Origin: Flavobacterium quisquiliarum
Lineage (GTDB): Bacteria > Bacteroidota > Bacteroidia > Flavobacteriales > Flavobacteriaceae
Reading direction: 5' to 3'
Assembly (NCBI RefSeq): GCF_019308285.1
Contig: NZ_WWEM01000040.1
Location: 105,040 to 169,039 of the forward strand
DNA: 64,000 nucleotides
The translations under genes and the position numbers were made by a program. The notes beneath the pieces were generated by a model that saw nothing but the letters and a program-made list of their open reading frames with translations, was not told the DNA's origin and ran no database searches. This document shows positions 34,801-43,471 of this stretch, piece after piece. Positions within the stretch are counted from its first letter, which is position 1. Each line of letters starts with the position of its first letter.

Positions 34801-36178
34801 GGTAGCATCACTGGGCTTCCTGCCGATGGCAATCAGCACCAGTGCCGGGGCAGAAGTACAAAAGCCATTGGCTACAGTAGTGATTGGCGGATTAATAACG
34901 GCTACATTTCTTACCCTGTTTGTATTGCCATTGCTCTACATCATATTCAATTCAAAATTTAATTTCAAAAACAGTAAAGGTGTGAAAACAACCGTAATCG
35001 CTCTTTTACTGGGTATCGGAGGTATGACCACTGCCAATGCCCAGGAAAGGGTAAGCATAGATACTGCTATTAATACCGCATTGCAAAGCAATGGGCAGGT
35101 CAACGTCAATAAGTCGGAGATTGATGCGGCTAAATACAATGTAAAGACCGCTAACGATATACCAATGACACAGGTATTTGTAGAAAATGAAGATTTAAGA
35201 CCATCGGACAAAACGGGTATATGGAAAATCGGGCTTACGCAAAGTATTGCGTGGCCCGGCTTATATGCTGCCCGCAAGGACTATTTAAAAGCACAGCTAA
35301 AATATTCCGAATTGAATACAGAGGTTATGAATGCCAATATCCGAAAAGACGTTAGAACCGCTTATTACCAGTTGTGGTTTTTGCAGGATAAAAATCTGTT
35401 ACTGAAAAGCCTTGACAGCATTTACACCAACCTCTTCAATACAACACAGGTTCGGGTTAGAACGGGCGACGTCGCAAAGCTCGACCAGATTGCGGCAGAT
35501 GCCCAACTCAAACAGTTAAAAGCCTACGTGGAGCAGAACAATAAGGAAATTGTAATACAGCAACAGCAATTAATGGTATTGCTCAATCGTAACGAATGGA
35601 TACTCCCAATAGATGAGCCGTTACAGAAATTGGAAACGAACTTGTATGATGAAAACAATGTACACCCGGTATTGCAGTTGCAGCAGCAAAATGTAAGCGT
35701 TGCGGCGGCAAATATCAAGATACAAAAGAAAAGCAATTTGCCCGAATTTTCAGCAAGGGTATTCAGCCAGAGATTGTACGGCGTTTCAGACCCGTTTACG
35801 GGCTTTTCGGTTTCGGTAGGCTTCCCGTTGTTTGGTGCAGGTGCGTATAAAAACAAAGTGAATGTAGCCAACAAGGAAAAGGAAGTACAGGAAAACCTAT
35901 TGTCTTACCAAACGCAGGTAATGGCAACGGACAAGAAATCTGCCATCGCAGAAATGGAAAAGAATATGGCTTTGTTGAGCTTCTTTGAAACATCGGGACT
36001 GCAACAGGCAAAGGATATTACCGAAGCGGCGTCACAAAGCTACCGCTCGGGAGATATCAGCTTTGCAGAACTAAGCCAGTTCTTAACGCAGGCAATCAAT
36101 ATCCGCCAAAATTATCTGGACGTTCTGAACAGTTACAATCACTCAGCAATTCAATACAATTACCTTAATAACAAATAA
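31861..36178 (+). pseudogene. CusA/CzcA heavy-metal RND pump fused to TolC-like channel, with one frameshift
   Basis: The reading frame from 31861 runs through 247 residues and stops at 32604. The correct continuation is in the next frame and ends at 36178. The switch falls at 32594-32596, where GGAAAGATATT replaces the expected GGAAGATATT (one extra A); removal of it gives ...TSLEDIRNIPVKITG, an uninterrupted HME-RND sequence. The helix-4 signature SLGAIDFGLIVDGAVIVVEA marks a metal (Cu/Ag or Zn/Co/Cd) pump. After about residue 1030 the protein continues through a signal-like hydrophobic segment into a full TolC-type hairpin domain, a fusion typical of Bacteroidetes. This is either a real mutation or a homopolymer sequencing error. 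Confidence 0.85.
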
Positions 36179-36179
36179 G

Positions 36180-37487
36180 ATGAACAATATATCGAAAATG
36201 TTTTTAGCAGCACTCTTTACAGTTTCCCTGACCGCCTGTGGAGATAGTCAAAAAAAGGAAAGCGAAGACGGTCATAACCACGAGCACAAAACGGAAGCAA
36301 AAGCCGATACAGGGCACGGACACGAGCACGGAGCCGAAGAGGGCGCTGCCACCGTTGCGGCACTTACGCCCCAACAGATTGAAGCTGTAGGTATCAAATA
36401 CGGTGTGGTGGAAATGAAAGAACTAACCGCCACTATTAAAGCGAACGGTATTTTGAGTTTGCCCAACAGTAGCAAGGCAAATGCTACCTCTTTATACGGT
36501 GGCGTGATAAAATCTATTAATGTACAGATTGGCGACTATGTACGCAAAGGACAGGTTATTGCCACCATTGCCAACCCGCAGTTTATCCAGTTGCAGGAAG
36601 AATACCTGACCATCAACAGTAAAATAACTTTTGCCGAACAGGAAATGCAAAGACAAAAAGAACTGAACACCGGCAATGCCGGGGCATTGAAAAACCTGCA
36701 AAATGCCACCGCCGAACTCAATGCGTTAAGAACCCGCAAAGCCTCTTTGCATCAACAAATACAGCTAATGGGCATCAATCCAAATTCAGTCAGCAACAGT
36801 TCACTTAAATCCTCACTGATAGTTACAAGCCCCATTAGCGGAGCCATTAGCAATGTGTACGGCAAAATCGGCAGCTATGTAGATGTTTCTTCGCCTGTGG
36901 CTGAAATTGTAGATAACAGTTCCCTGCATTTGCATTTGAATGTATTTGAAAAAGATTTGCCCTTGCTGAAAACCGGGCAGACCATACATTTTACCCTGAC
37001 CAATAATCCGGTAAACGAGCACGATGCCGTGATATACGGTATTGGTTCGGCGTTTGAAAACGACAGCAAAACCATTCCCATACACGCCCGTGTAAAAGGC
37101 AATGTAAAGGGACTGATTGACGGGATGAACATTACGGCGATTGTGAGCCTCAACAATGTGCTTTCCCCGTCAGTTCCAAATGATGCGGTGGTAGATGCGG
37201 ACGGTAAGAAATACATCTTTGTCATTACCAACAAAAAGCCGCAGGCAGCCGGAGAAGAAGACGGACACGGGCACGACCACGGCGATGAAAAGACAGCGCA
37301 TAAAGAGGAAGCGGCAGGCACGGTAAATTTTGAAAAAATTGAAGTGGTTACAGGTGTTACAGAAATGGGTTATACGAGCATTACTCCAGTAACGGAAATT
37401 CCCAAAGATGCAAGGATAGTTACCAAAGGTGCGTTTTTCATCAATGCGAAATTATCAGGTGGTGGCGGTCACGCTCACGCACACTAA
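36180..37487 (+). CDS. CusB/CzcB-type efflux adaptor, His-rich
   Basis: A 435-residue membrane-fusion lipoprotein (lipobox SLTAC, Cys20) that joins the CusA/CzcA pump to its channel. A His-rich stretch (HNHEHKTEAKADTGHGHEHG) follows the lipobox and another lies near the C-terminus (GHGHDHGDEK), ending in GGHAHAH. The barrel-sandwich halves are LYGGVIKSINVQIGDYVRKG and SPISGAISNVYGKIGSYVD. The gene starts 1 bp after the pump gene stop. The His-rich termini favour Zn/Co/Cd or Cu as cargo. Confidence 0.9.
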   Translation: MNNISKMFLAALFTVSLTACGDSQKKESEDGHNHEHKTEAKADTGHGHEHGAEEGAATVAALTPQQIEAVGIKYGVVEMKELTATIKANGILSLPNSSKANATSLYGGVIKSINVQIGDYVRKGQVIATIANPQFIQLQEEYLTINSKITFAEQEMQRQKELNTGNAGALKNLQNATAELNALRTRKASLHQQIQLMGINPNSVSNSSLKSSLIVTSPISGAISNVYGKIGSYVDVSSPVAEIVDNSSLHLHLNVFEKDLPLLKTGQTIHFTLTNNPVNEHDAVIYGIGSAFENDSKTIPIHARVKGNVKGLIDGMNITAIVSLNNVLSPSVPNDAVVDADGKKYIFVITNKKPQAAGEEDGHGHDHGDEKTAHKEEAAGTVNFEKIEVVTGVTEMGYTSITPVTEIPKDARIVTKGAFFINAKLSGGGGHAHAH

Positions 37488-37575
37488 AATAACAAATACC
37501 CTCTGATTGTTCCTAATAAGCAATCAGCCAGTAAATCAAATATAAGGGTTTTGCTAAAATGGTAGCTGTTTCGCT

Positions 37576-37612
37576 TTTGCAACCAGGTTCCCAAAATGGC
37601 AGAGTAATTTTG
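37576..37612 (+). promoter_or_regulatory. Palindromic operator with -7 element upstream of the ZntA-like ATPase
   Basis: The same 21-bp palindrome as at 31351 occupies 37576-37596. -7 element TAATTTTG at 37605 again starts 29 bp from the operator start. The start codon is at 37645. The downstream flanks of the two copies differ, so the conservation is specific to operator and -7 element. Confidence 0.7.
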
Positions 37613-37644
37613 TTTTACAAATAGAAATAAAAAAAATTTTAGAT

Positions 37645-39852
37645 ATGTCAAAAATATGTTGTAGTACAGACGATAGTCTGAACCTGGTAAATAAAAAAGA
37701 GCATAAACATAAATATGATACACAGGGAAATCAACTATGCTGTTTGAAAACAGAAAAGATTTATAAAAATGCAGGTGCATCAGATTTGCTGAAAGATGCT
37801 AATCATTCCGATGACGGACACGGACACACTGGCGGCAAAAGTTGCAGTAAAGCCGATACTAAACATTGTGATGATGACCACAACCATATAGAAAAAAGCG
37901 GACGCAATCACGACCACCACGGACACAATCACGATCACCACGGGCACAGCCACGGTGATGACCACGACCACAGTCACGACATAGAGGGTAAAACCACCTT
38001 TCAGTTATTTATGCCTGCGGGTATATCTTTAGCTTTATTACTTGTTGCTATTGGTTTTGATAATTACTTTCCCCAAACCTGGTTCACGGGTTGGGTTAGA
38101 ATTGCCTGGTACGTTATCGCTTATTTGCCTGTTGGGTTGCCAGTAATCAAAGAAGCTGTTGAAAGTATCAGATACAAAGATTTCTTTTCAGAATTTTTCT
38201 TAATGGCTATTGCAACAATCGGTGCATTTGCACTTGGCGAATATCCTGAAGCAGTAGCTGTAATGCTGTTCTACTCCGTAGGCGAAGTCTTTCAGACTAT
38301 TGCAGTATCAAGAGCAAAAGGTAATATTAAAGCCCTGTTAGACCAACGCCCTGATGAGGTAACGGTTATCAGAGCAGGTAAGCCTATTGTTGTAAAAGCT
38401 GAAGATGCCTACATAGGTGATGTTATTCAATTAAAGCCGGGCGAAAAATTAGGATTGGACGGGGAGTTAATTTCAGAAACCGCCTCTTTCAATACAGCAG
38501 CCCTTACAGGAGAAAGCAAACCTGATACAAAAAGTAAAGGTGAAACTGTATTGGCAGGTATGATTAACCTCAACACCGTAAGCCAAATAAAGGTAACAAC
38601 CGATTATTCGGATAGTAAGTTGAGCAGAATTTTGGAACTGGTTCAGGATGCTACATCACAAAAAGCACCAACGGAGTTGTTTATCCGTAAATTTTCCAAA
38701 ATTTATACGCCGATAGTCGTATATCTGTCTATTGCTATTACCTTACTTCCCGCACTTTTCGTAGATAATTATGTATTCAGTGAATGGTTGTATAGAGCAT
38801 TGGTATTCCTTGTTATCTCTTGTCCTTGCGCTTTGGTAATCTCCATCCCTCTGGGTTATTTTGGTGGTATTGGGGCCGCAAGTCGAAATGGTATTCTGCT
38901 TAAAGGGTCTAATTTCCTTGATATTCTTGCCAAAGTAGAAAATGTAGTGATGGATAAAACGGGAACCCTCACCGAAGGTGTTTTCAAAGTACAGGAAGTC
39001 TTTATCAAACCAGAATTCAATAAAGACGAAATTCTCAACCTCGTCAACGTATTGGAAAGTCAAAGTACACACCCTGTTGCAACGGCAATCCACAATTATT
39101 GGGGAGAGGTAGATGCCGACGTAAATTTAGCAAATGTTGAAGAAATAGCAGGACACGGATTAAAAGCCACCGTTAACGGTAAAGAGCTTTTAGTAGGTAA
39201 TTTCAAATTGCTCGATAAATTCAACATCAGCCATGATGCAGATACCGCAAACATCGTTTACACGGTAATAGCTGTTGCTTATGATAGAAAGTTTGTAGGA
39301 TATTTAACCATTTCGGACAGCATTAAGGTAGATGCAAAAGCAGCAATTGAAAAGCTGCGTAAAATGGGTGTAAAAACCACAATGTTGAGTGGTGATAAAA
39401 ATACCGTTGTTCAGTTTGTTTCGGGACAGTTGGGCATTGACAGTGCCTACGGAGATTTATTACCTGAAGACAAGGTTAATAGAGTAAAGGAAATCAAATC
39501 CCGTAATGGCAGCGTGGCGTTTGTTGGAGACGGTGTAAATGATGCGCCTGTTATTGCGTTGAGTGATGCTGGGATTGCAATGGGAGGATTAGGTAGTGAT
39601 GCCGCTATTGAAACTGCTGATGTTGTCATTCAGGATGATATGCCATCCAAAATACCAATGGCTATTAATATCGGAAAACAGACTAAAAAAATCGTCTTTC
39701 AAAATATAGCATTGGCATTCGGAGTAAAAGCAATAGTGCTTATACTCGGTGCAGGAGGATTAGCCACTATGTGGGAAGCCGTATTTGCAGATGTAGGTGT
39801 AGCTTTATTAGCTATTCTAAATGCGGTTCGAATTCAAAAGATGAAGTTCTAA
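37645..39852 (+). CDS. Zn2+/Cd2+/Pb2+-type P1B ATPase (ZntA/CadA-like)
   Basis: A 735-residue metal-exporting ATPase. Instead of an HMA domain, the N-terminus has Cys pairs (ICCS, QLCCL) and a long His-rich stretch from about residue 55 to 112 with many HDHHGH-type units. The transport motif CPC (393-395) lies in ISCPCALVISIPLG, the signature of zinc/cadmium ATPases. DKTGT is at 437-441, STHP marks the N-domain and GDGVNDAP the hinge. It is its own transcription unit, ending in a strong hairpin. Its codon usage is more AT-rich than that of the copper genes upstream. Confidence 0.92.
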   Translation: MSKICCSTDDSLNLVNKKEHKHKYDTQGNQLCCLKTEKIYKNAGASDLLKDANHSDDGHGHTGGKSCSKADTKHCDDDHNHIEKSGRNHDHHGHNHDHHGHSHGDDHDHSHDIEGKTTFQLFMPAGISLALLLVAIGFDNYFPQTWFTGWVRIAWYVIAYLPVGLPVIKEAVESIRYKDFFSEFFLMAIATIGAFALGEYPEAVAVMLFYSVGEVFQTIAVSRAKGNIKALLDQRPDEVTVIRAGKPIVVKAEDAYIGDVIQLKPGEKLGLDGELISETASFNTAALTGESKPDTKSKGETVLAGMINLNTVSQIKVTTDYSDSKLSRILELVQDATSQKAPTELFIRKFSKIYTPIVVYLSIAITLLPALFVDNYVFSEWLYRALVFLVISCPCALVISIPLGYFGGIGAASRNGILLKGSNFLDILAKVENVVMDKTGTLTEGVFKVQEVFIKPEFNKDEILNLVNVLESQSTHPVATAIHNYWGEVDADVNLANVEEIAGHGLKATVNGKELLVGNFKLLDKFNISHDADTANIVYTVIAVAYDRKFVGYLTISDSIKVDAKAAIEKLRKMGVKTTMLSGDKNTVVQFVSGQLGIDSAYGDLLPEDKVNRVKEIKSRNGSVAFVGDGVNDAPVIALSDAGIAMGGLGSDAAIETADVVIQDDMPSKIPMAINIGKQTKKIVFQNIALAFGVKAIVLILGAGGLATMWEAVFADVGVALLAILNAVRIQKMKF

Positions 39853-39864
39853 CTAAGAAGCTAG

Positions 39865-39896
39865 ACTGCCGCAAGAAATCTTGCGGCAGTTTTTTA
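39865..39896 (+). terminator. Terminator of the ZntA-like gene
   Basis: ACTGCCGCAAGA (39865-39876) and TCTTGCGGCAGT (39879-39890) form a perfect 12-bp stem with a 2-nt core loop, followed by six T residues. Confidence 0.85.
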
Positions 39897-39915
39897 TCCT
39901 AAAAATATTTGTGAA

Positions 39916-41181
39916 ATGGCTAAAAAACAATCACAATCTTCATTAAGCGAAGTACATAATTCTGTAGACACGACTGTTCCTGGTCAATCTCGCTGGCGAA
40001 GAGTTTTGGCTTTTTTTGGACCGGCTTATCTTGTCAGTGTCGGATATATGGATCCAGGCAACTGGGCAACAGGCTTGGCCGGTGGTAGCCAATTTGGCTA
40101 CTCATTACTCTGGGTTTTAGTAATGAGTAGTATTATGGGCTTGTTGCTACAAAGCTTGTCTGCCAGGTTAGGGATTGTTCGAAATAGAGATTTGGCACAG
40201 GCAAACCGGGAAACTTATCCTAAGAAGGTAAATTTTGTATTATATATACTTGCTGAAGTCGCTATTGTTGCGACAGACCTTGCAGAAATATTGGGGATGG
40301 CAATTGGTTTACAGTTGCTCACGGGAATGCCTTTGATTTGGGGTGTTGCTATTACAGCCTTAGATACATTCCTGTTGATGACTTTGCAAAAATGGGGAAT
40401 GCGCAAGCTCGAAGCCTTTATCATCGGTTTGATATTCGTTATAGGAATGTCGTTTCTTGTACAAATATGGGTAGCTGACCCTAATGTAGATGAAATTGCA
40501 ACAGGACTGATACCACATATACAGAATGATACTGCATTGTACATTGCTATCGGTATTATCGGTGCAACGGTAATGCCACATAATTTATACCTACACTCTG
40601 CACTGGTGCAGACACGTAAATTTAATCGTGATGATGCCAGTATCAAAAAAGCAATTAAGCTCAATTTTTGGGATAGTGCCATTGCTCTAAATATGGCATT
40701 GCTTGTAAATGCAGCTATATTAATTCTTGCCGCTACAGTTTTTTATAAAACCGGACGTTCCGACGTGGCAGAGCTAAAGCAGGCTTATGAATTATTGCCA
40801 CAGCACCTCGGAAGCGATTTTACAGCAAAACTATTTGCTGTAGCTTTGATTGCTGCCGGACAAAGCAGTACCATTACGGGTACGCTTGCCGGACAAATAG
40901 TAATGGAAGGTTATCTACGCTTTCGAATGAACCCTTTGTTGCGAAGACTTATCACAAGGTTACTTGCCATAGTTCCAGCAGCAAATGTTGCTAATGTTGA
41001 TAAAAAGGCAGCTGTAGGATTGTCAGCAGGGAAAAATTTAGTAGAAATTACAACAGCTAAACTTCCAAAAATAAAGAAGTCATACCATTCAATTAGCGTT
41101 CCCATCGAGGAAGCACCAATCACTTTCCAGATTGTTTTTTTGTTAGCAGTTTCGCTCATAAATAATGTGTTTTTGTGTTAA
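39916..41181 (+). pseudogene. mntH: 3'-truncated Nramp-family Mn2+/Fe2+ transporter (mntH) fused to foreign sequence
   Basis: The first ~354 residues are a normal Nramp transporter: MDPGNWATG (helix 1 metal site, Asp46/Asn49), the helix-6 VMPHNLYLHSALVQ, and a homologous sequence up to LLAIVPA at about 40978. Thereafter the frame reads 68 residues (ANVANVDKKAAVG...) with no Nramp character, because this stretch is the antisense of an MFS gene start. Nramp proteins continue for several more helices, so the original 3' end is lost. The product is probably non-functional. It is the left side of a sharp DNA junction. Confidence 0.85.
40974..41159 (-). pseudogene. 5' fragment of an MFS (MHS-family) transporter gene
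   Basis: The minus strand encodes about 62 residues of a typical metabolite:H+ symporter N-terminus (VIGASSMGTLIEWYDFFIFGS, then STKFFPADNPTAAFLSTLATFAAG). Past that point the frame becomes antisense mntH (TMASNLVISL...). The normal family continuation into helix 2 and the RxGRR loop is absent. It starts 37 bp after the porin gene on the same strand, so it was the second gene of a porin-MFS operon. Confidence 0.8.
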
Positions 41182-41196
41182 TTCTTGTGTGTTTTT

Positions 41197-42429
41197 TTAT
41201 AATAATATCATTGCTTGTATTGTTATCATGTCGTCCATGTGTTTTGGTTGATCGAAAGATTTTTGATATTCTACAGAAATTTTAGCATTCTGACCATCAA
41301 TGTACCAGTTTCCACCTAATTTTAATTCGTTTGCAGGCTTTACTAGACCTTTGAAATCTCTGTAAGAATATCCTACATACGGCTGAATTCTATTACGGAA
41401 TTTTCCTTCTCCTTCTTTGATGTTTTTAGGCAATAAATACCCGACATGTCCAGAAAACTGATTTCCATCTCCTACAACATTTCCTTGTACATAATTTTCG
41501 CCCATGTCCGAATTTTGATATTTCGCATAAGCTGTTATCGAAGAAGATTTTCCGATTGGCGCATCATAAAAAGCATCAACAGCAAGATGAGTTACATTTT
41601 CTCCAACCAAATTATCATTTTCTTTTTTGACAATTGCATTACTTTGATTGAAAAATCCTGCTCCGATGTTAAATACTTTTTTAGTTCCTAAATAGGTTCC
41701 AACGCGATAAGGTAAAGCATTTGATTCTTGATCTAAAAATTGATAATCAAAATATCCTGAAACCGCATATTTTCCTTCTCCAAGTATCGCTTTTCCTAAA
41801 TACTTTTCTTGTCCGTTTTCTAAAACTGTCGAAGAGTTTCCATCTAAAGTATTAGTAATAGCATCACTTAATGCTAAACGATAATTCAGTTTTCCAATTC
41901 GCCCTTTTGCAAACATTCCCAAATGAATTGAAAATTGATCAGACAAACCAAGTGTTGACCAGTCAGCTCTGTTATTATCTAAGGTCAACATATTGATAGA
42001 ACCTTGACCATTTCCACGAGAAATTCCACCAAAATTGTGAACTCCAGCACCAATTGCTAAATTGTTTGTTACCTTATATTGTAAAAACATTTCATGCAAG
42101 AAAAACGATACATCTGTACTTTTTCCCATCGGAGAAAGATTATTATCATAGATTCCATTTGCACCAAAATGTGTTAAAATCATAAATCGATCATTGATTT
42201 GTGAATAAGCAAGAACGCGCGCTCGTTTGATAGAAAATCCATCATTGGCGTGTTTTCCTTCGTAATCCTGAAACCAAGTTTGTCCCAAAAGAATAAATCG
42301 GACATATTTACTTCCTTCTGGATTTAATTTAACGACCAAACCGCCGTCATATTCAGAAGCATATTGAGCCTTCAATTCCGTGGCTCCAAAAATGGATAGT
42401 AGAGCAATTGCGACAAAAATTTTTTTCAT
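41197..42429 (-). CDS. Outer-membrane porin (OprO/OprP-like beta-barrel)
   Basis: A 410-residue protein with a signal peptide (KKIFVAIALLSIFGATELKAQ) and alternating beta-strand pattern ending in an aromatic-free strand (DDMITIQAMILL). The sequence resembles phosphate-selective-porin-type 16-stranded barrels. It was probably transcribed with the MFS symporter whose start follows, suggesting uptake of an anionic metabolite. Base composition is more AT-rich than the copper cargo. It is intact, but both sides of the 1.5-kb segment that carries it end in broken genes. Confidence 0.75.
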   Translation of the reverse strand: MKKIFVAIALLSIFGATELKAQYASEYDGGLVVKLNPEGSKYVRFILLGQTWFQDYEGKHANDGFSIKRARVLAYSQINDRFMILTHFGANGIYDNNLSPMGKSTDVSFFLHEMFLQYKVTNNLAIGAGVHNFGGISRGNGQGSINMLTLDNNRADWSTLGLSDQFSIHLGMFAKGRIGKLNYRLALSDAITNTLDGNSSTVLENGQEKYLGKAILGEGKYAVSGYFDYQFLDQESNALPYRVGTYLGTKKVFNIGAGFFNQSNAIVKKENDNLVGENVTHLAVDAFYDAPIGKSSSITAYAKYQNSDMGENYVQGNVVGDGNQFSGHVGYLLPKNIKEGEGKFRNRIQPYVGYSYRDFKGLVKPANELKLGGNWYIDGQNAKISVEYQKSFDQPKHMDDMITIQAMILL

Positions 42430-42488
42430 TTTTTAATAAATGGTGTTAGTTGTACATTATTTGTGATTTTGTATTGACTTAATTAATA

Positions 42489-42707
42489 GACTTTGTAAAA
42501 GTGATTTTTGATGCCAAGTATGGAGAATGGATTGGAACGCATATGATTGGCTATAATGTAACGGAGTTGATAGCTCAAACCACAACTGCGCGTAAATTGG
42601 AAACAACATGGCACGAGCAATTGGATACTATCTTTCCACATCCAACTATGAGTGAAGCCATAAAAGATGCTATTGAAGATGCCTTAGGTGAGGCAATACA
42701 TCTATAA
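42489..42707 (+). pseudogene. lpdA: 3' fragment of dihydrolipoyl dehydrogenase (lpd)
   Basis: The reading frame encodes DFVKVIFDAKYGEWIGTHM and then ELIAQTTTARKLETTWHEQL and HPHPTMSEAIKDA, ending GEAIHL. This is the C-terminal dimer-interface segment of dihydrolipoyl dehydrogenase, including the catalytic HPHPTxSE histidine. The remaining ~390 residues (FAD and NAD domains) are missing, and a stop codon at 42480 closes the frame upstream. It is a fragment with no plausible activity that marks the right junction of the porin segment. Confidence 0.85.
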
Positions 42708-42751
42708 ATAAATACAAAATACTTTTAAATTTATCTTTAAATTGATTGATT

Positions 42752-42826
42752 ATGAAAAACAGACTAAACTGTTGGAAGTGTGTACTGTTACTGTCTTCAC
42801 TTCTCGGATTGTTGATACAGATCTAA
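42752..42826 (+). CDS. Possible 24-residue membrane peptide
   Basis: ATG to stop encodes MKNRLNCWKC followed by a hydrophobic leucine-rich stretch (VLLLSSLLGLLIQI). It has the shape of a tiny single-pass peptide with a CxxC at the membrane edge. It sits between the lpd fragment and a strong terminator. No homologue is recognised, and chance cannot be excluded. Confidence 0.25.
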   Translation: MKNRLNCWKCVLLLSSLLGLLIQI

Positions 42827-42850
42827 AATCCAGATTTGGTAATTTTTAAG

Positions 42851-42874
42851 AAGGCAGATATTTTCATCTGCCTT
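42851..42874 (+). terminator. Terminator after the lpd fragment
   Basis: AAGGCAGAT (42851-42859) and ATCTGCCTT (42866-42874) form a perfect 9-bp stem with a 6-nt loop. It probably belonged to the original lpd gene. Confidence 0.7.
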
Positions 42875-42900
42875 TCCTCTATCTATTAATTCAATTATTA

Positions 42901-42932
42901 AAAAAGTCACGGAATATAAAACGTGACTTTTT
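42901..42932 (-). terminator. Terminator of the OsmC gene
   Basis: AAAAAGTCACG (42901-42911) and CGTGACTTTTT (42922-42932) form a perfect 11-bp stem. It is located 25 bp after the OsmC stop on the minus strand. Confidence 0.75.
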
Positions 42933-42956
42933 TAATAAGAATAAACGAAATTAGTC

Positions 42957-43367
42957 TTAATTTAGAGTAGCTACTAGTGAAACTTCTAATTTATAAGCTT
43001 TTCCTACCGGACACATAGCTTTTGCTTGTTCTGCATAGTTTAAAAATTCTTCTTCATTTAAACCTGATATTTTTGCATTTAGCACTAAATCAGAGTTCGT
43101 AATATCGAAGCTGGTTGCTGTTATTGTACAAGATGTTTCTAAAGATTCTGCCTCAATCCCTTTGCTTGTAAGTATATAGTTTAACGTCATTGTATAACAT
43201 GCAGCGTGTGCTGCGGCCATCAATTCTTCTGGATTTGTAGCGGTATTTTCTCCTTCAGATTTATTGTGTTTAAAAACACTGCTTCCAATGGCTGAATGTG
43301 CTGCATCGAAATTACCGCTTCCATTTTTAAAATTACCTTGCCACTTAGCTGTTACTTTTGCTTTCAT
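42957..43367 (-). CDS. OsmC/Ohr-family peroxiredoxin
   Basis: A 136-residue OsmC-type protein that reduces organic hydroperoxides with a Cys pair. One Cys is in HAACYTM near residue 57 and the other in AMCPVGKAY near 119. The ATNPEELMAAAHAACY stretch is the family hallmark. Length is normal. It lies in the AT-rich patch next to an AraC regulator transcribed in the same direction about 100 bp upstream. It probably protects against oxidative stress. Confidence 0.88.
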   Translation of the reverse strand: MKAKVTAKWQGNFKNGSGNFDAAHSAIGSSVFKHNKSEGENTATNPEELMAAAHAACYTMTLNYILTSKGIEAESLETSCTITATSFDITNSDLVLNAKISGLNEEEFLNYAEQAKAMCPVGKAYKLEVSLVATLN

Positions 43368-43471
43368 TTTTAAATTTGTTTTAAATTACTTGACAAAATT
43401 ACTATCTATAAAACGTGTCATCAATGCATATACTTCATTCTTAATAGGACTTTTTTCCTTCAACGAACTCT

